From Podila epigama (taxonomy: Eukaryota > Mortierellomycota > Mortierellomycetes > Mortierellales > Mortierellaceae), in assembly GCA_015679605.1 (NCBI GenBank), contig JAAAVE010000004.1:1-13280 (forward strand): a stretch of 13,280 bases of DNA, in the 5' to 3' direction. Below the pieces are notes generated by a model that was not told where the DNA came from, ran no database searches, and saw only the letters and a list, made by a program, of their open reading frames with translations. A program made the position numbers and the translations under genes. Below are positions 1 to 7,110 of the stretch, piece by piece (the stretch's first letter is position 1; each line of letters begins with the position of its first letter).

Positions 1-318
1 TCTGGACTAGTACGAAATAGCTTAGCGAATGTTGTGTCCACGTTTTCACCTGAGTTGTTACGATGCCCAGTTGGTCGGGAAGTAAAACGGTGTTGGCCAC
101 CAGTAGCGCGTGTGTTCCTGATCTTGGATCGGCGGAAGCTGGCAGTTTTTCATCCATCTGCCTCGACTCTTATCATTGTTCTTCGTTGTTGTAAAAACAA
201 CGCCAGAGGACAAGGAGGGTCGGCCATTCCACATTTTAATTTTACATTTTTTGTAGAATTATTTTCCTTTGGGACTCACCACCCGTGTTGGAGATGAGGA
301 TGGAGTTGCTACATCCAA

Positions 319-371
319 CTCACACCTTTAGTTCTCTACCTGGACAAGGCAAGGTAGAGAGAGGGTGTGAG
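319..371. repeat. Imperfect inverted repeat / hairpin
   Basis: CTCACACC (319-326) pairs with GGTGTGAG (364-371), and CTCTACCT (334-341) pairs with AGGTAGAG (352-359). That gives two perfectly paired 8-bp stems separated by a short asymmetric internal loop and capped by a 10-nt loop (342-351). One or two more pairs (333:360, 332:361 as GU) extend the inner stem. A smaller overlapping inverted repeat, GAGTTG/CAACTC (303-308/316-321), gives an alternative fold. No coding frame surrounds it. It may be a structural remnant or part of an unannotated RNA; no function is assigned. Confidence 0.6.
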
Positions 372-654
372 ATGGGCACCATATGTAGCTCGAGCACAGA
401 AGAGATGGCATAGTCACACCACAACGCGTGACCCCAAAAACAATCCTCCATTCTCATGTTGCTTTTTCATTTTCAAATAACTTGTTTTCTATGAGAACCA
501 TTACTAACCATTGATTTTTGATTTTCTTTTTCTTTCGTCCTGCGATGTGTATCCTAGTCAGTCCGAACTCTGTCAATCAGTCCATGATGCCGCCCAAGGT
601 CCTCTCGTCCACGGTCAGTGCAAGATTGGCCCAAGATGCCGTCCATGGACCTCC

Positions 655-780
655 AACCCACGGTCCACGGTCGGTCGGATGCGGTCTCGGTCGCGGTCAA
701 GTACGGTCTCGGTCGCGGTCAAGGTCGGTCGGTCAAGGGTCGGTCGTTGCGGTCAAGGTCCAAGTCGGTCAAGGTTGGTC
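655..780 (+). repeat. GGTC-rich degenerate repeat with exact 20-bp duplication
   Basis: The stretch is dominated by CGGTC, GGTCAA and GGTCGGTC words. An exact 20-bp block beginning CGGTCTCGG occurs at 682-701 and again at 704-723, a 22-bp period. The plus strand is strongly G-over-A biased. The open frames here encode Arg/Ser/Val-rich strings that simply reflect the repeat and are not taken as genes. Confidence 0.8.
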
Positions 781-810
781 AATAATTAATAAAGAATATT
801 TTAAAAAAGG

Positions 811-928
811 TAGATAGATAGATAGATAGATAGTTAGATAGTTAGATAGTTAGATAGTTAGTTAGTTGGTTAGTGTGGTTAGATAGATGGTTAGATGGTT
901 AGGTAGGTAGGTAGATGGGTGGGCAGGT
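811..928 (+). repeat. Four-base periodic microsatellite that drifts in unit (TAGA to TAGT to TAGG)
   Basis: The tract begins as pure TAGA/GATA repeats (811-832). It becomes mixed TTAGA and TTAG units (833-870), then GTTAGATG units, then GGTA repeats (900-914), keeping roughly a four-base rhythm. It runs directly into the 12-bp G-rich array that follows. The order suggests stepwise expansion of successive variant units from one ancestral microsatellite; this history is inferred. Confidence 0.8.
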
Positions 929-937
929 GGAAAGGTC

Positions 938-993
938 GGTGGATAGGTGGGTGGATAGGTGGGTGGATAGGTGGGTGGATAGGTGGGTGGATA
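938..993 (+). repeat. 12-bp G-rich tandem repeat, about 4.7 copies
   Basis: GGATA recurs at 941, 953, 965, 977 and 989, exactly 12 bp apart, within the unit GGATAGGTGGGT. The plus strand carries many closely spaced GG and GGG tracts, so a quadruplex on that strand is possible. The frames through it read as repeating Val-Asp-Arg-Trp (plus) or His-Leu-Ser-Thr (minus), which are artefacts of the repeat. Confidence 0.9.
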
Positions 994-1997
994 TGTGGAA
1001 AGGTGGGGAGGTGAGAGGGTTGATAGGTGGTAGCCTGCGGAAGGACAAGTTGCAACAGCATGGTGCTGAAAACAATAAAACCAAAACTTTCATTTTCAAT
1101 GACTTTTTTTTGTTATCTTGATTTGTGATAGTAATATATCTTTTGTACTCTTTCGCGTAGTGGAAACAAAATTGAAAGACGCGTCCCTATGCAGAGAAAG
1201 TGGACTACTTGTCTCGTCCTCTGTACGCTCAGATGAGTTGAGCACTTCATGATGTGAATGAGTTGAGCCAGACCATCGTGGGCTGGCACAATTGAATAAC
1301 ACAACATTCTTGAAGAGTTGATAGCCTGCATAGGACAGTTAAAAAAATCAGATATGAACGAGAATAGGTATTTTGGGCCACCTGTTGGAATGCGTTACTG
1401 GAAACCACATTTTGTTTATACGTGATTGCCAAGCAGGGCTAAAGTAATATCCATGCGAAGAGAATAAGTGTGGAGTTGCTCATCATAGACTTGGGTCGGC
1501 GCCAGTTAATACCAAAGAGGCTACCAGATAGTTCGGGTAGTGAAGGTAGGAAACCTTGCTCCACCCTCGGTCTGACCGTCGATCTCGCTCTTGCGCCGCA
1601 CCATTGCTCAGGAACGGCGTCAATTCCGACCAATCATTTCTTTTAATGTTTGTACGTTCATACATCTGCACAAGGTGGGACATGCCTGGGAAACGCAAAC
1701 AAATGTCCAAAGAAGACTGTTGTAAAGTCTGGGACCTCCATCCATAGTGACCGACCCATCGACTGAGAACCGTGCCTCCTCCAATGTTTCGAGAACATAT
1801 CCATGCGCTGTACCTGGCGCCATTCCATGTGAACTGGTGCCATGTTAGGACATGCCAAGAAAAATATTTTAACTTTGTTTAGGGTTCTGTGCCTCCACCT
1901 GTAGCTTAAATTGTCTAAAGGACAACAAAAAAAAAAAGCCCGCAAGCATTTCGCATCTTACATTTACACACATTACACATTTCTATTTCCCACCCTC

Positions 1998-3838
1998 ATG
2001 TCATCCACGGTGGAATCAGGTAGCACTGCGCTCCAAGAATTACCAACCTTGCCACCGAACACACAGCAGCCTGAAGGAGCACACATTATTGACGACCTGG
2101 AACCAACTGCGGCACCTATCGAGGATGACGAGTGGAAACTAAATACTGCTGCTCCAATTGAATATGAAAAAGAGACTTGCTCGGCGCCTATCTTCGATCC
2201 TGACATTCCAGCAGTAATAAGCCAACCCCCCACTGACAACGTTAGGAAGGCATCAAAGTACAAGGATCGTGTGCCCCTGATGATCTTTGTCATCCAGCTA
2301 TCCTGTTTTTTGGGGTTGCTCATCTTCAATATGGCCCTCCCCTTCACGTCTGACACATGGCTCATTGTTGCAAGTTCGGCAACCAACATACTTCCGAGTC
2401 TCCTCTTTGGCATTCTCTTGATCGTGATCATGAACAGGTACATGGAATGAATATACACAGGCAGGAATGTAGAATTTGTGCGAATGATTTGACACTGTTA
2501 ATAATACCTTACACTTTATTTTTTTTTAAAAAAAAAAAAAATGCAGGATGTGGTCGGCTCGTATACTGAATATTGCATTGGGTGCGTCAACCATATCCAT
2601 GACGTTGGTAACCGCCATCATAATACCAATGAGTAATTTTCATGAGGCGGCTTTACCAACTGCTATTTCAGTCGTAATCGCATGCTTAGTACATTTCTTG
2701 ACAAGGCGCAAGATGGTTTTCACCAAGGTAAAGATACTACGAAGAAGAAAGTAAGGCCTGGACATTGACACTGATGCCGCAGTGAACTCATCATAAAAAA
2801 AAAATGACTATGGTAGGTGCTGCTGGCCAGTACTGCGATCCTCTTTAAGAAGAACCCATCCATCATGACCCTATCGCTTACAGCTGTGGGGCTCCAAGTC
2901 GTGCTCACTCAAGCTTTTCTTCTCCTTGGCGGTAACAGAGAGAGTCCATACATTCACAACATGGCAGGGGATCAATTCAACGCCACCATCCTTTTTTGCT
3001 ATTTATCATTCATTTGGACATCCCAGGTGATTACCAACATTGTGTATGCTACCATAGCCGGGTTTGCTGCGACTTTCTATCTTCCTTCAAGGCATCTTGA
3101 TGGTGTGACAATCGCCTCACTTCTAAGACATCAATGCTTAACATCCCTCGGAAGCATATGCTATGCATCGGCCGTCATCACTCCAGTGCGGGCAATACGG
3201 ACATTGTCGAGTACGCTACGCGGCTTTGACGATGGAGAGAAAGACAACCTTGTCAACTGCATTAACAGTTTAACATGTAAATTGGGCTCTACAAGATTTT
3301 TTATCGTACTGTACCTGGCAAAAGGAAAAAAAAAAAAAAAAAAAAAAAACGTTTCTAGAGTCCTGAACACTGACTAATTAGATACCATGTGTTATGTATT
3401 GTCTTAGGTTGCTTGCGAGGGTTTAACATGAGCATCAACAAGTACGCACTCTATGATATCGCCGATAAGGAAAAGCCTTTCATTCCAGCAGCGAAAGATA
3501 CATGGTCCCGAATTGACAAAAGAGACATGAACAATGTCCTCTGGGGATGTCATGTCGGACTCTTCTTGACCTTGTATGCAATTTTCTATGCTGTGTTTGC
3601 AATATCTTTGTCCGTTTATTGGGGGCTGGTTAGCCTTCCATTATGTGTTGCTTCAGTAATGAGCGCGTTGCAAATCGTTTTCACAGCAGGTGCCGCAATG
3701 GACGCGGGCACAGCCTCCATACTCGTCGGATTGGCCAGCGACCCGGCTTCTTTTGCGAAAGCGAACCCGGAACTGCTCGGTCAGATCCAAAACGCATATC
3801 CTGATATCATCGTTGACCTCTTTCGCTATGCAGTGTAG
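1998..3838 (+). CDS. PNS1: Choline-transporter-like membrane protein, Pns1/SLC44 (CTL) family
   Basis: Exons 1998-2437, 2547-2727, 2817-3276 and 3408-3838 (phases 2, 0, 1) give 503 residues; all three introns are GT-AG. The first ~90 residues are acidic, proline-rich and presumably cytosolic, with a thrice-repeated Ala-Pro-Ile motif (about 38-65). Hydrophobic segments follow near 92-114, 120-146, 152-174, 181-199, 208-218 and 223-246, and more run to about residue 450. Family-typical stretches are SLGSICYASAVITPVRAI in exon 3 and NKYALYDIADKEKPFIPAAK in exon 4, followed by a C-terminal tail with a PELLGQIQNAYPD segment. Length is close to yeast Pns1. The family sits in the plasma membrane or endomembranes; animal members carry choline or ethanolamine, but the yeast protein has no established substrate, so transport activity here is inferred. 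ATG 1998 opens the acidic tail; the frame upstream lacks another ATG. Branch-like CTGACTAAT lies before the last acceptor. Confidence 0.87.
2438..2546 (+). other. Intron 1 of the Pns1-like gene with a T/A homopolymer next to its acceptor
   Basis: The donor is GTACAT and the acceptor TGCAG. Nine T (2519-2527) are followed by fourteen A (2528-2541) and then TGCAG. The A-run therefore lies between the pyrimidine tract and the splice site, which is an unusual arrangement. The frame across the junction (codon AG|G) is required to reach the next conserved membrane segment. Reading through the intron gives only three codons before a stop. Confidence 0.75.
3277..3407 (+). other. Intron 3 of the Pns1-like gene containing a 24-base A run
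   Basis: The donor GTAAAT splits a TGT cysteine codon (T|GT), and the acceptor is CTTAG. The intron holds A24 at 3326-3349 and a branch-point-like CTGACTAAT at 3370-3378, about 30 bases from the acceptor. Splicing joins the two halves of the Pns1 core domain in frame; without splicing the frame runs through poly-lysine to a stop at 3375-3377. Confidence 0.8.
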
Positions 3839-4648
3839 GGGCATATTGCTCGTTTAACCTTTGTAAGATAAAAAGTGAAGTAGTGTTTGTCAGTTTTGAG
3901 GTCACAGACCCATTCCTTCTTTTGTTGTTCATGTTATGGTTGCTTTTGTTGATTCCATGTGTTTGTGCGTGTGTGTAACAAACATCGCGTTAATTCTTTT
4001 TTTTTTTTGACTCGAACGCACAAAATGAATTTTCAGCAGGGATGTTAATTCATAAAAGTTGATATTGCCATTTTGCGCCCCCTCCTTCCGCGTGGCCAAG
4101 GCACGACAATTATGTGGGCATTCAAAACCACATGGCAAAATGCCCTTACTGTCTCAAAAATGAGGGCTCCTCAATTTCAAGCTTTGGCCAAAAATAACAG
4201 ATGAGCGCAATTTCAACATCGACCCTCGGAAAAGAACAGCCCTCTTTTGTCATCCACCACCACCAACACCACCACTAACACCACGCACCTCGAATTATTC
4301 CTTTTGAGTGATGTGCGTGTGTGCCATGTTTACTAAAACCAGTCAGGAGGTTTGTTTGTCTGACCAAATGTTTGCAAGATGCGATGGCATGTAAGGCTTC
4401 AAAAAGGGATGGCGCATCTCGCGCGCTCGTAGGGGCTGAATTTGAGTTAGCTTTTGACCGATCCAATTTAACTAACCATCACACAAGACGGGGGAGACAC
4501 TGTGCACAGCCTGTGACACAAAAAGAAGAAAAGAGAAAAAAAAAAAACGGGATCCGGGCAATTGTTGCTCCATATTGAAGTTGAGTTCAGTATTGTAGTT
4601 GTTGTCCTATTTTGTTTCTTCTTTTTGTGAAGAGACAGAAGAGACATG

Positions 4649-4668
4649 AATGTACAACATTGTACATT
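4649..4668. repeat. 20-bp inverted repeat, 9-bp arms with 2-bp spacer
   Basis: AATGTACAA (4649-4657) and TTGTACATT (4660-4668) are perfect reverse complements separated by CA. A related TGTACAGTACATT lies about 30 bases further on (near 4694-4706). The short spacing suits a dimeric DNA-binding protein site, or an RNA site with UGUA cores. Neither can be shown from sequence. Confidence 0.6.
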
Positions 4669-4783
4669 TCGACACTCATGAACCACACCACGCTGTACAG
4701 TACATTAAAAAAAAAAAGAAAATATATTCGGGGTGTGGTTGTTCATGTCGTGTAAAGAATACGTTATCAGAATAAGACACACC

Positions 4784-5005
4784 ATGAGTCGAGCTCAACC
4801 TCATTCATTAAGACAACTGAGGTTTGCCCTGACTGACAAATTCGTCAAAAACCGTCTTGCGGACAGATTGACAGCGGCCTATCAAAAAAGAAAAAAGAAA
4901 AAGAAACTAGTGGATATTATTAGAAAAAAGAGTCCGACCAGACCGTCAATTGTTTTCCATGAGAGTGCCCAAAACCCTTCACATCCAAAGGGACAACTTT
5001 ACTGA
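4784..5005 (+). CDS. Possible small basic protein (doubtful)
   Basis: ATG 4784 sits in a good start context (ACC before ATG, A at -3) and opens 73 codons to a stop at 5003-5005. The product is strongly basic. It has an amphipathic-looking segment at about residues 8-33 (SLRQLRFALTDKFVKN and following), then a lysine run encoded by an A-rich tract (residues about 34-42), and a hydrophilic tail. I recognise no family. The frame opens further upstream to 4733 without changing this. Against it: it lies in A-rich intergenic DNA, length alone is not significant, and the lysine run is what any A-homopolymer gives. It could also be one exon of a longer gene whose partners I could not find. Confidence 0.2.
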   Translation: MSRAQPHSLRQLRFALTDKFVKNRLADRLTAAYQKRKKKKKLVDIIRKKSPTRPSIVFHESAQNPSHPKGQLY

Positions 5006-5061
5006 AAACCCGCGCATATTGCATGTTCAGGACATGCATGCAGCCAATTTTTTGTCTTCTC

Positions 5062-5080
5062 CTTCTTCTTCTTCTTCTTC
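5062..5080 (+). repeat. CTT trinucleotide microsatellite
   Basis: About six consecutive CTT units form part of a longer pyrimidine-rich strand (5050-5230) upstream of the cysteine-rich membrane protein gene. Such pyrimidine tracts are common in fungal promoters and leaders. Confidence 0.85.
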
Positions 5081-5097
5081 AAGGGCATAGCCGAGGA

Positions 5098-5139
5098 ATG
5101 GATCTTTGTTCGTTGAAATCTGCGTTGTTATTTTCCTGA
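5098..5139 (+). other. Short upstream ORF candidate
   Basis: ATG 5098 (context GGAATGG) opens 13 codons, MDLCSLKSALLFS, and stops at 5137-5139. It ends about 250 bases before the main ATG at 5388 and is out of frame with it. It would act as a translation-regulating uORF only if transcription starts upstream of 5098, which cannot be seen here. Confidence 0.25.
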
Positions 5140-5354
5140 TTTCTTTCTTTCTTTTTCTCCTTCTCTCTTGTTCACCGTATTTTTCCTTTTCATCCACTTT
5201 TTCGTCTCCTTCACGCCCTCAACTCCATCATCACTTTTCCGTCATTAAAACCGTTCCACACTTGCTAATAACAATACCAAGATCACCACGCACACCTTCA
5301 CACCGCCACACCCCACCACTTTTTTCTCTCACTCGCTCACTCTCTTCTGCTCAA

Positions 5355-5376
5355 ACACACACACACACACACACAC
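5355..5376 (+). repeat. AC dinucleotide repeat in the leader, just before the start codon
   Basis: Eleven AC units are followed by ATACATACATA and then the ATG at 5388. An array this close to the start would lie in the 5' untranslated region and could vary in length between strains without touching the protein. Confidence 0.9.
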
Positions 5377-5387
5377 ATACATACATA

Positions 5388-6797
5388 ATGGTCAAGCTAT
5401 CATTACCCCTCATCGATAACACGGACAATGAGGACCCAAACAGCACACTTCCTATCTGTGATGCCTCCATGTCCATATACGACTCCAAATCATGCATCAA
5501 AGACTCCATGTTCTGCTCAGATGACAATCCCTGTCCGCTGGGCATCGCTTGTATCGACCGTGTCTGCCAATGTCCACCCAACTCCAACTCATACATCACC
5601 TTGACTCCGGACCCAGTGCGCATGTACACAATCGGCTGTAACTTTGACACAAAACGCCAGTTCCGGTCCTGTCGCGACTATGAATACGGTGTCGAAGACA
5701 CTTGCTTGCTGAACTATTGTTCGAGTGAGGTGCCTTGCTACGCAGGTAAATGTGATAACCAGCGTCATGTCTGCGTGAACATCACATCGTCCCGAACATC
5801 TCTCCCAGTCAATTCGAATCCAATCATCACCTTGGGCGACGATCCCTTTGGGACCAAAAAAGAAGGGCTTTCACCTGTGATCATCATTCTTGCAGCAGCA
5901 GGAGGTGTTATGGCGTTGGCGATTGTTGGGTGCATTGTTCGGACAGTGAGCCAAGGCACACGCCACGTTGTCGGCTTGGTCACTGGCAAATCAAAAGGTA
6001 AAGGTGACTCCGACGACGACGGCGGAGAGGCGGGTGGAGCAAAAGCCGAATATTCGGATAAACATGGAGACAGCGCTACTCAAAGACTCCAGCAACAGGA
6101 AGGACAGCAACCGTATCAGAACCAGAGCCAGAGTCAGAACCAGCTTCATACACAGCCTATATCGTCATCCTCTTCATCATCATTAACTCGTGCCCCATCC
6201 AAGTTCACGGGTGCGCACTACATGCCTTCGCCTGCGCTCCGTCCCACAACAGATCGGTCGCCCTTTGCCACTCCAGGACCTTCACCGCATCTTTCACCCT
6301 TTGCCAACCAGAACCTCGACAGTCCCATGTTGAACCCCTTCCGCAGTCGAGCAGACACAGACGCATCGTCGCGCGGCTCATTCGAGTTGAGCAACCGTCC
6401 ACCTGTCCTTGACCAAGTAGATGATAGCAACCATAGTGTACCACTCAACAGATTATCGTCGCAGGCCAGCTTTGTGAATGTACCTTCCGGTGTGGCTACT
6501 ATATCGTCCGAAATCAATGTTGCTGCGCTTGTCGCCCAGCCTCAGAGTGCTGTCTACGAGGGATTCGATGGTGAGGGTGCCAACGGAGAAAAGAGTGCAG
6601 CACCGAACCAAGTCGATGGACAAGGACACGTGGTGGTGCCTAATGGATCCTCACCGTTGTTGTCTTTAAACAATGGGCCCGGTATGCTGCCATCCATCCA
6701 GCGGTCTCCATCTAAAGGATCCTTTCAAGAACAAATGATTGCGGCTGGCGGTGGAAGTGGTACCAGTAATAATGGTGTAGATACCCGGCATCCATAA
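5388..6797 (+). CDS. Cysteine-rich single-pass membrane protein, function unknown
   Basis: A single exon encodes 469 residues; the family is not recognised. Residues 1-162 hold 14 cysteines (24, 36, 43, 49, 55, 60, 62, 84, 95, 106, 111, 117, 122, 129), an even number in short CxC and CxnC spacings typical of disulfide-bonded extracellular modules, plus two N-glycosylation sequons (N18, N131). A transmembrane helix follows at about 163-184 (SPVIIILAAAGGVMALAIVG). Then come basic residues (R185 to about K205), an acidic patch, and a 260-residue low-complexity tail rich in Gln, Ser, Pro and Asn. Basic residues after the helix favour an outside N-terminus and cytosolic tail, as in a surface sensor or anchor. 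No signal peptide follows ATG 5388, which is odd for such an ectodomain. ATG 5388 is the first ATG in this frame after the stop at 5088-5090. Confidence 0.8.
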   Translation: MVKLSLPLIDNTDNEDPNSTLPICDASMSIYDSKSCIKDSMFCSDDNPCPLGIACIDRVCQCPPNSNSYITLTPDPVRMYTIGCNFDTKRQFRSCRDYEYGVEDTCLLNYCSSEVPCYAGKCDNQRHVCVNITSSRTSLPVNSNPIITLGDDPFGTKKEGLSPVIIILAAAGGVMALAIVGCIVRTVSQGTRHVVGLVTGKSKGKGDSDDDGGEAGGAKAEYSDKHGDSATQRLQQQEGQQPYQNQSQSQNQLHTQPISSSSSSSLTRAPSKFTGAHYMPSPALRPTTDRSPFATPGPSPHLSPFANQNLDSPMLNPFRSRADTDASSRGSFELSNRPPVLDQVDDSNHSVPLNRLSSQASFVNVPSGVATISSEINVAALVAQPQSAVYEGFDGEGANGEKSAAPNQVDGQGHVVVPNGSSPLLSLNNGPGMLPSIQRSPSKGSFQEQMIAAGGGSGTSNNGVDTRHP

Positions 6798-7110
6798 ACA
6801 ACTTTTTTAATATATGACACCTTACAGTCGCTCACTCTCTCTATCTCTATCTCTCGTTTGGAATAATCCAGGCATTGCCAACAAAAAAAAAAAATCTACA
6901 CGGTCCTCTTCCTTCATCAAACAAATTTTCTTTAACTTTTGCTTTTTACGCTTTTTACGCTTTAACTTTCTCCAATAACATCGCAATCAAAAACTCTTTT
7001 TTAGTTCATTCATTTCAAATTGTTCATTGCATTTCACTTCATTCATTTCATTTCATATTTATAACCATCCTCAACCTCTCCTTCTCCACCTTCTCCTTCC
7101 AAGAACCCCA
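6798..7110 (+). promoter_or_regulatory. Short intergenic/leader region with pyrimidine-rich repeats
   Basis: Only 313 bp separate the stop at 6797 from the next ATG at 7111, so the 3' end of one transcript and the promoter of the next must share this stretch. It contains CTCTCTATCTCTATCTCTC (about 6834-6854), a twice-repeated 9-bp GCTTTTTAC (6941-6958) and CATTT/ATTTC-type repeats (about 7005-7058). A TATTTATAA at 7056-7064 is only 47 bp from the ATG, so it is a doubtful TATA box. No long ORF of its own is present. Confidence 0.5.

Larger units (their letters stand above)
1..1997. other. Upstream non-coding region, no gene supported
   Basis: I find no convincing coding region on either strand across these two kilobases. 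Open frames are short (under about 100 codons), overlap one another, and are driven by simple repeats, for example Arg/Ser-rich products over the GGTC stretch and His/Leu/Ser products over the G-rich tandem repeat. No transposase, reverse transcriptase or tRNA-like sequence was recognised. The structured parts (hairpin and two repeat blocks) are listed separately. The stretch from about 1100 to 1900 has ordinary complexity without any readable signal. It could be degenerate gene or transposon sequence, but I cannot show that. The last 100 bases or so before position 1998 should contain the 5' leader of the Pns1-like gene. Confidence 0.6.
3839..5097. other. Intergenic region between the Pns1-like gene and the cysteine-rich membrane protein gene
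   Basis: This is about 1.26 kb without a well-supported gene. It contains the 3' end of the preceding transcript, T- and A-homopolymers (for example near 4000, 4538 and 4706), a CCACCACCAACACC-like stretch near 4255-4285, a 20-bp palindrome-like site (4649-4668), a CTT microsatellite (5062-5080) and one doubtful small ORF (4784-5005). The frame over 4321-4578 has no ATG at its start and no recognisable domain, so it is not called. The right-hand part should hold the promoter of the next gene; no clear TATA box is visible. Confidence 0.55.

Noticed and set aside
511-817. Two overlapping plus-strand open frames with Arg/Ser-rich products
   Set aside because: Both are direct translations of the GGTC repeat in different frames; there is no domain and no start-context or codon-use support.
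938-993. CRISPR-like short regular repeats
   Set aside because: The copies are contiguous 12-mers with no spacers, in a fungal genome; this is a minisatellite.
899-1121. Opposed open frames over the G-rich tandem repeat
   Set aside because: Periodic His-Leu-Ser-Thr and Val-Asp-Arg-Trp products are repeat artefacts.
1658-1945. 95-residue minus-strand frame resembling decayed coding sequence
   Set aside because: No recognisable family, and it overlaps other equally long frames; not distinguishable from chance.
1973-2458. 161-codon antisense frame over exon 1 of the Pns1-like gene
   Set aside because: It is a shadow of the real exon; the plus strand has the family motifs and consistent splicing.
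4321-4578. 85-codon frame in the intergenic gap
   Set aside because: It begins at GTG rather than ATG, ends in an A-rich lysine run and shows no domain.
5106-5387. Treating the 94-codon N-terminal extension as part of the annotated protein
   Set aside because: The extension has no ATG and is pyrimidine-rich leader-like DNA; kept only as a hypothesis about non-AUG initiation.
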